From: Catellatospora vulcania
GTDB taxonomy: Bacteria > Actinomycetota > Actinomycetes > Mycobacteriales > Micromonosporaceae
Length of the DNA: 64,000 bases
Direction of reading: 5' to 3'
Assembly (NCBI RefSeq): GCF_009720385.1
Contig: NZ_WARX01000031.1
Coordinates: 88,911 to 152,910, forward strand
The notes below the pieces were generated by a model that saw only the letters and a program-made list of their open reading frames with translations, was not told where the DNA came from and searched no databases. Positions 25,678-35,642 of the stretch are shown here, piece by piece. The translations under genes were made by a program, and so were the position numbers. Within the stretch, counting starts at the first letter, position 1; each line of letters begins with the position of its first letter.

Positions 25678-26445
25678 GCCGCTCCAGCGCGGTGGGCGTT
25701 TCTGCGCGAACGCGCTCGCTCCCTCGCGGGCGTCTGCCGACGCGGCGACCGACCGCACCAGCGGATCCTGGATCGCGAACGCGTCGGACGTGGCAGCTCC
25801 CTCGGCCGAAACCACGATCCGGCGGGTCGCCGCGACGGCGAGCGGCGCGTTGCGGGCGATCCGGCCGGCGAGACCGATCGCCGCAGGCAGGCTTCCTCCG
25901 GGCGGTGTCAGCTCGTTGACCAGGCCGTACCGCTGTGCCGTCAGGGCGTCGACGGGTTCGCCGGTCAGCAGCATCCCCATCGCGACGTGGTACGGCACGC
26001 GCCGGGGCAGCCTGATCGCGCCGCCCTCACTGGCGACCAGGCCCCGGGTCACCTCGGGCAGCCCGAACACCGCCGTGCTGCTCGCCACGATGAGGTCGCA
26101 GGCCAGCGCCAGCTCGAAGCCGCCCGCTACGGCGTACCCCTCGACTGCAGCGATCAGCGGTTTGCCCCGGTCGGCACGGGTCAGCCCGGCGAGCCCGCGC
26201 TCATCGACGAACGGAAAGCCCTCGGCCAGGAACGCTTTGAGGTCCATACCCGCGCAGAACGTGCCCCCGGCCCCGGTGAGCACACCGGCGGACAGGTCGC
26301 GGTCGCCTTCCAGGCGGTCCAGCCCGGCGCTGATCCCTTCCGCCACGGCACGGTCGACGGCGTTGCGGGCCTCCGGGCGGTTGATCACGAGCACCAGCAC
26401 CCCGGCGGTGACGTACGAATCCACCGCGAGTTCTTCGACGAACAT
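25672..26445 (-). CDS. Enoyl-CoA hydratase/isomerase family protein
   Basis: A 257-residue crotonase-fold protein. It shows VLVINRPEARNAVD, the first oxyanion-hole motif AGGTFCAGMDLKAF and the second IAAVEGYAVAGGFELALACDLIVAS, with PEVTRGLVASEGG where the second catalytic Glu would be. Members hydrate or isomerise acyl-CoA esters. The P450 gene ends 12 bp upstream on the same strand, so both are likely one transcript, perhaps for breakdown of a lipid or steroid-like substrate; that link is inference. Confidence 0.88.
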   Translation of the reverse strand: MFVEELAVDSYVTAGVLVLVINRPEARNAVDRAVAEGISAGLDRLEGDRDLSAGVLTGAGGTFCAGMDLKAFLAEGFPFVDERGLAGLTRADRGKPLIAAVEGYAVAGGFELALACDLIVASSTAVFGLPEVTRGLVASEGGAIRLPRRVPYHVAMGMLLTGEPVDALTAQRYGLVNELTPPGGSLPAAIGLAGRIARNAPLAVAATRRIVVSAEGAATSDAFAIQDPLVRSVAASADAREGASAFAQKRPPRWSGR

Positions 26446-26457
26446 GGCAGTCCCCCG

Positions 26458-27702
<1,245 letters not shown>

Positions 27703-27756
27703 ACCCATACGTCCCCACTTCGATCGCAAGTCCCTGAGCTGCACAAACTCGGCGAT

Positions 27757-27785
27757 CTTATAGGAAACAGACATAATTCATGCAA
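27757..27785 (-). promoter_or_regulatory. Promoter of the P450-hydratase operon
   Basis: Reading the minus strand: -35 TTGCAT (27785-27780), 17-bp spacer, -10 TATAAG (27762-27757), in a locally AT-rich patch. Predicted transcript start about 27750, which leaves a leader of about 48 nt before ATG 27702. It rules out the upstream ATG at 27774. Confidence 0.6.
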
Positions 27786-27854
27786 GCGACCACTCCGCCA
27801 TCGTCGGCCACTGAGTGCTGAATCACCGACGAAAGTCGAGCCGAGGCGGTCCGG

Positions 27855-28002
27855 TCAGCCTTGGCGCTCGATCTGGGCGCGGATGCGCGGGAACGCCGCG
27901 TCGGCCTCGCCCTGGGTGTAGTCGGCGTAGTGCTGCTTGATGTCGGCGGGCAGCTCGCCGCCGCTCTGGCGACTGGCGCGAGCGGCACGGCTGAAGCCGA
28001 GA
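27855..28002 (-). pseudogene. Possible C-terminal fragment of an unknown protein
   Basis: The minus strand is open down to a stop at 27855-27857 and reads RQSGGELPADIKQHYADY then TQGEADAAFPRIRAQIERQG, with codon use like a real gene. I see no start codon with a ribosome site, and the frame continues into the antisense of the pterin dehydratase gene. It may be a gene remnant or an unrecognised short protein. I do not recognise the family. Confidence 0.3.
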
Positions 28003-28015
28003 TAGGGTCCCGTCC

Positions 28016-28723
28016 ATGGACATGCTGAGGGGCGAGAAGATCGCCGAGGCCGACCTGACCGACTGGCGCAAGCTGGCCCAGGGGCTCCATGCCCGCTACC
28101 TGGTCGCCGACTTCAGCGCCGGTGTACGGTTCGTCGCCGCGGTGGGCGAGGCGGGCGACGCACTCGGCCACCACCCGCGCGTGTCGATCGGCAACGGGTA
28201 CGTCGACTTCAAGCTGATCACCGATGACGCCGTCTACCGCGACGGCGAGGGCACCGAACACGTCATCGAATGGGTGACCCAGCAGGACGTCGACCTCGCA
28301 CGACGGATCACCGAGATCGCCGCCGACCACAAGGTCGACGCCGACCCGGCCTCGGTCAGCATGATCGAGCTCGGCCTCGACACGGCGCGCTCCGCGACCA
28401 TCGCCCCGGTGTGGGCCGCCCTGCTGACCGGGAACCCCGAGGCCCAGGGCCACGGGTCCCCCAGCGACGAGATCCGGGACGCCACCGGCCGGGTGCCGAA
28501 CCTGTGGTTCGGCGACGCCGACGAGCACCAGACCCCGCGTCAGCGGTTCCACATCGAGGTCTACGTGGCGCCCGAGGTGGCCGAGCAACGGATCGCCGCC
28601 GCCGTCGCCGCGGGTGGGACCGTCGTCGACGACAGCAACGCACCCTCGCTCACCGTGATCGCCGACCAGGACGGCAACAAGGGAATCCTGTGCGTCGACG
28701 TGTCCGCCGCGACGAAGCAGTGA
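28016..28723 (+). CDS. Pterin-4a-carbinolamine dehydratase / VOC fusion
   Basis: A 235-residue two-domain protein. Residues 1-100 match 4a-hydroxytetrahydrobiopterin dehydratase (PhhB/DCoH): RYLVADFSAGVRFVAAVGEAGDALGHHPRVSIGNGYVDFKLIT contains the catalytic HHP. Residues about 120-230 match a glyoxalase/VOC fold (APVWAALLTGN, NLWFGD, QRFHIEVYVAPEVAEQRI). The dehydratase would recycle pterin cofactor of aromatic hydroxylases; the VOC half is often fused in actinobacteria with unknown substrate. No pterin-dependent hydroxylase is in view. Confidence 0.88.
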   Translation: MDMLRGEKIAEADLTDWRKLAQGLHARYLVADFSAGVRFVAAVGEAGDALGHHPRVSIGNGYVDFKLITDDAVYRDGEGTEHVIEWVTQQDVDLARRITEIAADHKVDADPASVSMIELGLDTARSATIAPVWAALLTGNPEAQGHGSPSDEIRDATGRVPNLWFGDADEHQTPRQRFHIEVYVAPEVAEQRIAAAVAAGGTVVDDSNAPSLTVIADQDGNKGILCVDVSAATKQ

Positions 28724-28884
28724 ACCGCCGACTCGGGTAATCCGGGCCTGGTAAGGCGTGATCGATGTCCCGATCGAGGCGCTCCGACGGGGCCCAGCCC
28801 TCGCCTGTATGTCAGGCGAGTGGCGGCTCCTCGCACTGCTAAATGGGAGGCGGGCGTGGGACCGGGGCAGGTACGTTTCCGGGC

Positions 28885-29547
28885 GTGAGCAGGATCCTGT
28901 CGGTCAACCTGGCGGTGCCGGCCCGCAATCCCGCCACGGGCGTGGGACTGACGGGCATCAGCAAGCGACCGGTCGACCACCTGGTCACCGTGCGGGCGCC
29001 TGGGCCGATGGCGACGGGATTGCACAGTGGCCTGGTCGGCGACCAGATCTTCGACATCGAGCATCACGGCGGCGACGACCGGGCCGTTTACGCGTACGCA
29101 CGCGAGGACTACGACTGGTGGCAGGCGAGGCTGAGCCGCCGGCTGGCCAACGGGATCTTCGGCGAGAACCTGACGACCGAGGGCGTCGACGTCAACGGCG
29201 CGGTCATCGGCGAGCGGTGGCGGGTCGGTCCTCGGTTGGTCCTGCAGCCGGTGTTCGGCCGTATCCCGGGCGTCACGTTCCAGCGCAGGATGGGTGAGCC
29301 GCGCTGGGCACGGACCTTCGCCCGATCGATCCGCCCAGGCGCGTACCTGCGGGTGCTGGAGCAGGGCGAGGTGTGGGCCGGCGATCCGGTCACCGTTGAG
29401 GACCGTCCGGCGCACGGGGTGACGGTCGCACAGGCCTTCCGGGCGTACGCGACCGAACCGGAGCTGCTGCCCGATCTGCTGAGGACCGACGGGCTGCCTG
29501 ACGATCTGCGCGAGACCCTGACAAGTCGGCTTCTCCGCAGGCGGTAA
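28885..29547 (+). CDS. MOSC-domain protein (YiiM-like)
   Basis: A 220-residue protein with a MOSC fold: the molybdenum-cofactor-sulfurase C-terminal core shows DQIFDIEHHGGDDRAVYAYAREDY, NGIFGENLTTEGVDVNGAVIGERW and the C-terminal FQRRMGEPRWARTF. YiiM-type members reduce N-hydroxylated compounds with a molybdenum cofactor; no conserved Cys at the usual place is visible, so cofactor binding is uncertain. GTG 28885 gives the standard VSRILSVNL start; the further-upstream ATG at 28843 adds a Gly-rich leader without meaning. Confidence 0.85.
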   Translation: MSRILSVNLAVPARNPATGVGLTGISKRPVDHLVTVRAPGPMATGLHSGLVGDQIFDIEHHGGDDRAVYAYAREDYDWWQARLSRRLANGIFGENLTTEGVDVNGAVIGERWRVGPRLVLQPVFGRIPGVTFQRRMGEPRWARTFARSIRPGAYLRVLEQGEVWAGDPVTVEDRPAHGVTVAQAFRAYATEPELLPDLLRTDGLPDDLRETLTSRLLRRR

Positions 29548-30153
29548 CCGGGACGTCGAGCGCTTCACCCAGGCGGAATCCACCGCTCCGGGGGCGGGGC
29601 GCCGGAGGCCGGGCGACAAAGCACTCCACGATGCCGAGGCCGCCCGTCCTGTCGTGTGGGGACTCGTCCTCGGACACAGGTCGCTTTGCGCCTGTTGGCA
29701 AGCGCGACTCGCTCCACAGGTGTGCACTGCACACACATCCGTCATCCCCGATGTCGCAGCCATCTATCTAGCGTCACACATCTATGCATGTTAGAAATCT
29801 TTCCTGCTGCAGACACGACTGAAACTTCCCTCCACGCCCCTGGGAGACCTCGCTATCCCACGCCGTTCCATGTGCCGCAGCCGTCCTCGCGGCCGGTGTG
29901 GTCGCGCCGAACTCCTCACCCTGCAGCAGCAGCAACTACGGCCAGGTCACCGTGTACGCCGTCACGGTCACGCACAGCTGAGCAACCGGTCATACGGTCC
30001 CGGACCCGTATATCAGCCCGAGAACCGATCCGGCAGGTAGTCGCGGCCACGCGGCAGGATCTACGCTATGGCCGGCTGCCCCCGCGACGCCACACGCGTG
30101 TCCACAACAGACAGTGATCCGAGGTTGGCCGCTCCGCAGCTTGAGAGGGTGCC
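29548..30153. other. 606-bp gap with operator-like repeat and a possible secreted-protein relic
   Basis: A tight palindrome GTGTGCA-C-TGCACAC lies at 29720-29734, followed by an unusually AT-rich patch (about 29760-29810). Between about 29847 and the stop at 29979-29981 the plus strand reads CAAAVLAAGVVAPNSSPC then SSSNYGQVTVYAVTVTHS, like a signal peptide and short mature part without a clear start; it may be a broken small secreted-protein gene. Nothing else is evident. Confidence 0.3.
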
Positions 30154-30351
30154 GTGGATACGAAGCGGGACACGCTGTCACCAACCGAGTTGATCGCCGT
30201 GGGGATCATCATTCTGATCTTCGGTGTGATCGGCTCGGTTGCCCACATCCGAGGTCATGGAGTCTCCAGAACCAGATTCGGACCTTTCGCCATGATCACG
30301 ATTGGCGCGGCCGCGCTCATAGCCGGCATATCCTGGGCGCTGCTGACATGA
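30154..30351 (+). CDS. Small two-helix membrane protein
   Basis: A 65-residue protein: VDTKRDTLSPTELIA, then a hydrophobic helix (VGIIILIFGVIGSVAHI), a short basic loop RGHGVSRTRFG and a second helix (MITIGAAALIAGISWALL). A GAGAGGGT ribosome site sits 4-10 nt before the GTG start. Function unknown. It stands alone between two long non-coding gaps. Confidence 0.55.
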   Translation: MDTKRDTLSPTELIAVGIIILIFGVIGSVAHIRGHGVSRTRFGPFAMITIGAAALIAGISWALLT

Positions 30352-30860
30352 CAGCTGCTCACGATCATCTGGTCGAGTTCAGGCTGATCGGCGTGGGCGG
30401 GGCTTCCCGGCAGGACCAGCGCGCAGCTGAGCAGGCTCCGGCATGCCGGGCATGCAGTCCGCCGCCATGATCAAGCGTCGATAAAGTTTCGGGAAGATGA
30501 CGGACAACCCTTGTGAGCGTTCGCCTGACGCCCTAACCTCAGATCCACGGCGCGCCCGGGATCGTCGTCAACCGATATCCGGGCAGGGTTGGGAACACCG
30601 CAGCCACCCAGCGTCGCGGCACCAGCACCACGCCCGTTCACGTACCCGCAGGCTCCGATCCCTGCGGTAACCGCCCGTCTCCGACGATGCCGCTCTCTGG
30701 CCACAAATGTGAGCGCTCACAAGGAGTAGATCGCCTAAACACCATCCAACTCGACAGCTCTCCCGCAATCAGGACCGACGCCGACGGCGTCGGCCCCGAT
30801 GACACCTGTGCCCGCGCCCGGCCGCACCGCGAGCACCCCGCTCCCTCCGGAAGGACCACC
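30352..30860. other. 509-bp leader of the arabinan-enzyme operon
   Basis: No gene seen. The region holds a tight palindrome GCATGCC-G-GGCATGC (30441-30455), a half-conserved operator TGTGAGCGTTCGCC (30512-30525) and a perfect operator (30708-30721, listed separately). The promoter of the GH43 genes should lie here but no clear -35/-10 pair stands out. Confidence 0.45.
30708..30721. promoter_or_regulatory. Perfect LacI-family operator TGTGAGCGCTCACA
   Basis: A perfect 14-bp palindrome with central CG, the hallmark of LacI/GalR-family sites; it equals the core of the idealised symmetric lac operator. It lies 140 bp before the first GH43 gene. A degenerate copy lies about 196 bp upstream (30512), a distance that could allow looping. 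The regulator gene is not in the window. Confidence 0.7.
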
Positions 30861-32258
30861 ATGACCACCAGACGCGAGCTGCTGACCGGGCTGCTGTCCA
30901 CGGCCGCGGCCACCGCGACCGGCGGGCTGGCGATCGCCGCCACCGGCTCCCCCGCCCACGCTGCCGGTCCGCTGACCGGCTACGTGATGGGCTACTTCAC
31001 CGAGTCGCCGAACCGGCTGGCCAACAACTACGGCCTGCACCTGGCCGTCAGCACCGACGGTCTGCACTGGACCCCGCTCAACCAGAACAATCCCGTGGTC
31101 ACGCCGACGGCCGGCACCGGCGGGCTGCGCGACCCGTTCATCCTGCGCAAGCGCGACGACACGTTCGTGGTGCTCGCCACCGACCTGGCCGGCACCGACT
31201 TCACCCAGCCGAACCAGTACATCCACGTCTGGGACTCGGTCGATCTGCGCACCTTCACCGGCTACCGGCGGGTGCGGATGCACACCATGAACACCCACAC
31301 CTGGGCGCCGGAGGCGTTCTGGGACAACGCCCGCGGCCAGTACGGCATCATCTACTCCGCGCACAACGGCGTACGCGACGTGTTCATGGTCAACTACACC
31401 GCAGATTTCGTGAACGTCGGCGCCGCACAGGTGTTCTTCGACCCGGGCTTCAACGTCCTCGACGCGACCATGCACCTGGGCAGCGTCACGAACTACCTGT
31501 ACTACAAGAACCTCGCCGACGGCCGGCTCTACGGCGCCCGCTCGGCCACCCTCAACCCGAACAGCTTCAGCACTTACACCAGCGGCGTCGTCAACGGCGG
31601 CATCGAGGCCCCCATCGTGGTCAAGGCCAACGACCGCAACGAGTGGTGGCTCTGGGGCGACTCCTACAGCCCCGTCAACGGCGAGTTCTACGTCTGGCGC
31701 AGCGGGGACGTCAACGCCAACAGCTGGACGGCGCTGGACAAGGCCGTCTACACCCAGCCGGTCAACGCCAAACACGCCACCATCGCGGCGATCACCGCCA
31801 CCGAGCACGCCAACCTGCTGTCCCGCTGGGGCGCGCCGGCCTGGAACCGGATCAAGTCCTACAACTTCCCGGACCGGCTGATCCGCCACGCCAGCCGGGT
31901 CGGCCGCATCGACCCGTACCCGTTCGACCCGTACGCCGACGCCCAGTGGCGGCTGCGGCCGGGTCTGGCCGACGCGGCCGGGGTGTCGTTCGAGTCGGTC
32001 AACCTGCCCGGCAACTACCTGCGCCACAGCGGCTACGTGATCGGGCTGGCGGCCAACGACGGCAGCGCGCTGTTCGCCGCCGACGCGACCTTCCACCGCA
32101 CCGCGGGTCTGGCCAACAGCGCCTGGACCTCGTGGCGCTCGCACAACTTCCCCGACCGCTACCTGCGCCACAGCAACTACCTGCTGCGCATCGACGTGCT
32201 CGGCACCGGCTCGCCCGCGGCCGACCGGGCCGACGCCACCTTCCAGCTCGGCTACTGA
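30861..32258 (+). CDS. Tat-exported GH43-like glycosidase with AbfB (CBM42) module
   Basis: A 465-residue secreted enzyme. MTTRRELLTGLLSTAAATATGG is a twin-arginine signal. The five-bladed propeller part has LRDPFILRK (Asp91, likely catalytic base), HTWAPEAFWD and GGIEAPIV (Glu249, likely acid). From about residue 325, RIKSYNFPDRLIRH, LPGNYLRHSGYVIGL and NFPDRYLRHSNYLLRID are repeats of an arabinofuranose-binding AbfB/CBM42 domain. It is the first of three such genes spaced 12-17 bp apart, so probably an arabinan- or arabinoxylan-degrading operon. GGAAGGA precedes the ATG. Confidence 0.86.
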   Translation: MTTRRELLTGLLSTAAATATGGLAIAATGSPAHAAGPLTGYVMGYFTESPNRLANNYGLHLAVSTDGLHWTPLNQNNPVVTPTAGTGGLRDPFILRKRDDTFVVLATDLAGTDFTQPNQYIHVWDSVDLRTFTGYRRVRMHTMNTHTWAPEAFWDNARGQYGIIYSAHNGVRDVFMVNYTADFVNVGAAQVFFDPGFNVLDATMHLGSVTNYLYYKNLADGRLYGARSATLNPNSFSTYTSGVVNGGIEAPIVVKANDRNEWWLWGDSYSPVNGEFYVWRSGDVNANSWTALDKAVYTQPVNAKHATIAAITATEHANLLSRWGAPAWNRIKSYNFPDRLIRHASRVGRIDPYPFDPYADAQWRLRPGLADAAGVSFESVNLPGNYLRHSGYVIGLAANDGSALFAADATFHRTAGLANSAWTSWRSHNFPDRYLRHSNYLLRIDVLGTGSPAADRADATFQLGY

Positions 32259-32270
32259 GAGGACCCGGAC

Positions 32271-33734
32271 ATGACCCCGCTCCCCGAAGCGACCACGAAA
32301 CGGCGCTGGTGGCGGCTCGCCGCCCTGGTGGCGGTGAGCGCGCTGGCCGCTGCCGGCCTGCACGCGCCCGCCGCGTCGGCAGCCCCCGCGGTGAACTACA
32401 CCAACCCGCTGGTCAACCAGCGCGCCGACGCCCAGATCTACAAGCACACCGACGGCTACTACTACTTCACCGCGACGGTGCCCGAGTACGACCGCATCAT
32501 CCTGCGCCGCGCCACCACTCTGCAGGGGCTGTCCAGCGCGCCGGAGACGGTGATCTGGCGCAAGCATTCCAGCGGCATCATGGGCGCGCACATCTGGGCC
32601 CCGGAGATCCACTTCATCGACGGGAAGTGGTACGTCTACTTCGCCGCCGGAGCGACCAACGACGTGTGGGCCATCCGGATGTACGTCCTGGAGGCCTCCG
32701 GCGCGAACCCGCTGACCGCTAGCTGGGCCGAGAAGGGCCAGATCCGCACGCCGTGGGAGACGTTCTCGCTGGACGCGTCCACCTTCGTCGCGAGCGGCGT
32801 GCGTTACCTGATCTGGGCGCAGGCCGAGCCGGGCATCGCCACGAACACCAACCTCTACATCGCGCGGCTGTCCAACCCGTGGACCATCACCGGCGCGACC
32901 ACCCGCCTCACCATACCCACGCTGGCCTGGGAGACCCGCGGCTACAAGGTGGCCGAGGGCCCGACGGTCATCCAGCGCAACGGCAAACTGTTCATGACCT
33001 ATTCGGCCAGCGCCACCGACGCCAACTACTGCCTGGGCATGCTCACCGCGACGGCGGGCAGCAACCTGCTCAGCGCGTCGTCCTGGACGAAATCGGCCAA
33101 TCCGGTGTTCGCCAGCAACGCCGCCACCGGGCAGTGGGGGCCCGGCCACAACTCGTTCACCGTGTCCGAGGACGGGGCCAGCGACATCCTGGTCTACCAC
33201 GACCGCAACTACCGGGACATCAGCGGCGACCCGCTCAACGACCCGAACCGGCGCACCCGCCTGCAGAAGTTCTACTGGAACGCCGACGGCACCCCGAACT
33301 TCGGCATCCCGGTGCCCGACGGCGCGACCCCGGTGCGGCTGAAGTCCTACAACTTCCCGGACCGCGTCGTGCGCCACTGGGAGTACCGGGCCCGGATCGA
33401 CACCAACGTGACCAACCTCGCCGACTCCCAGTTCCGGATCGTCACCGGCCTGAACGGCGGCGGCAGCGTGTCGCTGGAGTCGACCAACTTCCCCGGCTGG
33501 TTCCTGCGCCAGCGCAGCAACGGCGAAGCGTGGGTGGACCGCAACGACGGCACGGCGGCGTTCCGCGCCGACGCCAGCTTCTTCCAGCGGGCGGGCCTGG
33601 CGAGCTCGTCGGCGGTGTCATTCGAGTCGCAGAGCCTGCCCGGCCGCTACCTGCGGCACAGCAACTACCTGCTGTACGCCCAGGCGGTCACCGACACCGT
33701 CGGCCGCGCCGACGCCACCTTCGTACTCGAATGA
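32271..33734 (+). CDS. Secreted GH43 alpha-L-arabinofuranosidase-like enzyme with CBM42
   Basis: A 487-residue enzyme with a Sec-type signal (LAALVAVSALAAAGLHAPAASA). The GH43 fold shows RADAQIYKHTDGYYYF (Asp53), GAHIWAPEIHFIDGKWYVYFAAG (the pKa-modulating Asp/Glu blade) and VAEGPTVIQRNGKLFMTYSAS (Glu229), plus GPGHNSF; this pattern fits exo-1,5-alpha-L-arabinofuranosidases. The C-terminal 135 residues are an AbfB module (LKSYNFPDRVVRHW, STNFPGWFLRQRS, SLPGRYLRHSNYLLY). It would release arabinose from plant arabinan outside the cell. Confidence 0.9.
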   Translation: MTPLPEATTKRRWWRLAALVAVSALAAAGLHAPAASAAPAVNYTNPLVNQRADAQIYKHTDGYYYFTATVPEYDRIILRRATTLQGLSSAPETVIWRKHSSGIMGAHIWAPEIHFIDGKWYVYFAAGATNDVWAIRMYVLEASGANPLTASWAEKGQIRTPWETFSLDASTFVASGVRYLIWAQAEPGIATNTNLYIARLSNPWTITGATTRLTIPTLAWETRGYKVAEGPTVIQRNGKLFMTYSASATDANYCLGMLTATAGSNLLSASSWTKSANPVFASNAATGQWGPGHNSFTVSEDGASDILVYHDRNYRDISGDPLNDPNRRTRLQKFYWNADGTPNFGIPVPDGATPVRLKSYNFPDRVVRHWEYRARIDTNVTNLADSQFRIVTGLNGGGSVSLESTNFPGWFLRQRSNGEAWVDRNDGTAAFRADASFFQRAGLASSSAVSFESQSLPGRYLRHSNYLLYAQAVTDTVGRADATFVLE

Positions 33735-33751
33735 CACCCCGAGGAGTGACC

Positions 33752-35218
33752 ATGTCGCCGACCCGGCTTCGTGCCCTGTCCCGGCGGGCGTTCTCGCTCG
33801 CCGCAGCCGCCCTGCTGGGCGTGTCCCTGGCCGTCGTCGTGCAGCCCGGCCAGGCCCTGGCCGCGCCCGGCCCGACGTTTCGCAACCCGGCCGTCGACGT
33901 GCCCAACAGCGGCGACCCGACGCTGACCTATTACAACGGTTACTACTACTACGTCGCCACCACCTGGTCCTCCGATGTGGTGATGCGCCGTGCCCGGACC
34001 ATCTCCGCGCTGCGCGGGGCCCCGGAGCAGGTCGTCGTGCGCACCGGCGGGTCGACGATGTGGGCGCCGCACCTCGAAATGATCAACAACCGGTGGTACC
34101 TGTACTACTCCGTCGAGCAGAGCGGCGGCGCACGGCGCACCCACGTCGCGGAGAGCGCCGGGACCGACCCGCTCGGCCCGTACACCATCCGGGGCATCCT
34201 CAACCTGATGCCCAACAACGGCTGGGCCATCGACGCCGCGGTGCTCAAGCTCAACGGCGCGAACTACGTGATGTTCTCGGCGTTCGCGCCCAGCGACAAC
34301 CTGCAGTCGCTGTACATCGCGCCGCTGACCAACCCGTGGACGGCCGGGGCGTACGGCACCCGGATCTCCGCGCCGACGCTGTCCTGGGAGACCCAGAACG
34401 GGGCCGTCAACGAGGGGGCTTTCGCGTTGCAGCGCAACGGGCGCACCTGGATCACCTACTCGGCCAGCCACTGCAACGGCCCGAACTACAAGCTCGGCAT
34501 GCTCGAATACCGGGGCGGCGATCCGCTGGCCATGGCCTCGTGGGCCAAGGCCGCCAACCCGATCTTCCAGCGCAGCGACGCGAACGGGGTGTACGGGCCC
34601 GGCCACCACTCGTTCTTCACCTCGCCCGACGGCGCCGAGACGTGGATCGCGTACCACGCCAACAGCTCGGCCAGCCAGGGCTGCGGCACCACCCGCAGCA
34701 CCCGGGTGCAGAAGATCTCCTGGAACGCCGACGGCACCCCGAACCTGGGCGTGCCGGTGTCGCTGTCGACCGTGCTGCCCGGACCGTCCGGGGAGGCCGG
34801 CGCGACCCCGGTGGAGATCCGAAACCGGCACAGCAACCTCTGCCTCGACGACTACAACTACGTGACCACACCTGGGGCCGAGGTGCGGCAGTGGACGTGC
34901 AGCACGGCGACGGTGCAGGACTGGTACCTCACCCCGCTGGCCGACGGCTACTACCAGATCAGCAACCGGCACAGCGGACTGTGCCTGGACGACTACAACT
35001 TCGTGACCACGCCCGGCGCCGAGGTCCGGCAGTGGACCTGCAACGGGCTGGCCGTGCAGCAGTGGCGCACCGTCGACGCCGGCAGCGGATACGTCACGCT
35101 CGTCAACCGGCACAGCGGGCTCTGTCTGGACGACTACAACCTCGTGACCACACCCGGCGCCGAGGTCCGGCAGTGGACCTGCCTGAACAACAACGCCCAG
35201 CACTGGCGCATCGTGTGA
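33752..35218 (+). CDS. Secreted GH43 enzyme with three ricin-type repeats
   Basis: A 488-residue enzyme with signal peptide (about 1-38, ending GQALA). The GH43 propeller shows SGDPTLTYYNGYYYYVA (Asp55), TMWAPHLEMINNRWYLYYS and VNEGAFALQRNGRTWITYSAS (Glu221), plus GPGHHSF. The end of the protein is a ricin-B/CBM13 trefoil: three repeats of NRHSxLCLDDYN then VTTPGAEVRQWTC begin at 34823, 34964 and 35105, exactly 47 codons apart and nearly identical, so they were homogenised or duplicated recently. Unlike its two neighbours it has no AbfB module, so it probably binds a different part of the cell-wall polymer. Confidence 0.9.
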   Translation: MSPTRLRALSRRAFSLAAAALLGVSLAVVVQPGQALAAPGPTFRNPAVDVPNSGDPTLTYYNGYYYYVATTWSSDVVMRRARTISALRGAPEQVVVRTGGSTMWAPHLEMINNRWYLYYSVEQSGGARRTHVAESAGTDPLGPYTIRGILNLMPNNGWAIDAAVLKLNGANYVMFSAFAPSDNLQSLYIAPLTNPWTAGAYGTRISAPTLSWETQNGAVNEGAFALQRNGRTWITYSASHCNGPNYKLGMLEYRGGDPLAMASWAKAANPIFQRSDANGVYGPGHHSFFTSPDGAETWIAYHANSSASQGCGTTRSTRVQKISWNADGTPNLGVPVSLSTVLPGPSGEAGATPVEIRNRHSNLCLDDYNYVTTPGAEVRQWTCSTATVQDWYLTPLADGYYQISNRHSGLCLDDYNFVTTPGAEVRQWTCNGLAVQQWRTVDAGSGYVTLVNRHSGLCLDDYNLVTTPGAEVRQWTCLNNNAQHWRIV

Positions 35219-35222
35219 CGAC

Positions 35223-35272
35223 GCTGCGGCGGGTGCCGGCGCGGGATCGCGCGCGCCGGCACCCGCCGCAGC
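35223..35272. terminator. 21-bp perfect hairpin terminator
   Basis: Arms 35223-35243 and 35252-35272 are perfect reverse complements with an 8-nt loop, right after the last GH43 gene and 24 bp from the convergent small-protein gene; it can serve both strands. Confidence 0.85.
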
Positions 35273-35296
35273 GGGTCGGAGCAGCCTTCGAAATTA

Positions 35297-35599
35297 TTAC
35301 GGGCTGACGGAGTACGTGCCGCCGAGGGCCTGCCGGCCGCCCGTGCAGGTGGCGTACGAGTAGCCGCCGACCAGGACCCAGTTGCCGTATGCGGTCCCGC
35401 CGCCGAGGCACCCGGTCCGCGCCTGGACCTTCCAGTTGCTCGGGTAGCCGGAGCAGGCACCCGCCCGGTAGGTGGAGTAGCTGGTGTTGCCCGAGTTGCA
35501 ACCGGCCGCGGAGGCCGGGGCGGAGGTGGCGGCGACGACGCTGGCCGCCATGAGGCCGCTGACGGCGGCGATGCGGGCCGCCGACTTGATGGTGCGCAA
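35297..35599 (-). CDS. Small secreted cysteine-containing protein
   Basis: A 100-residue precursor: signal peptide MRTIKSAARIAAVSGLMAAS to ATSAPASA, then a mature part of about 68 residues with four cysteines (AAGCNSGNTSY, GACSGYPSNW, TGCLGGG, YATCTGG) and many Gly/Tyr/Ser. The TTG at 35599 is chosen because AGGAGG lies 4 nt upstream and because a promoter (35643-35671) has its predicted transcript start downstream of the earlier ATG at 35641. Function unknown; such disulfide-rich peptides can be inhibitors, lectin-like or antimicrobial. Confidence 0.62.
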   Translation of the reverse strand: MRTIKSAARIAAVSGLMAASVVAATSAPASAAGCNSGNTSYSTYRAGACSGYPSNWKVQARTGCLGGGTAYGNWVLVGGYSYATCTGGRQALGGTYSVSP

Positions 35600-35642
35600 T
35601 GTTCCTCCTGCTGGGGACGTGTACAGGGGTTGAACGCGCATC

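Noticed and set aside
27703..27774. ATG 27774 as the start of the P450 gene
   Set aside because: It lies upstream of the predicted transcript start (-10 element at 27757-27762) and has no ribosome site.
30735..33377. 880-codon minus-strand frame opposite the GH43 genes
   Set aside because: Composition (Val/Gly/Arg/His-rich, no motifs) is that of a codon-bias shadow; the plus-strand genes have signal peptides and catalytic motifs.
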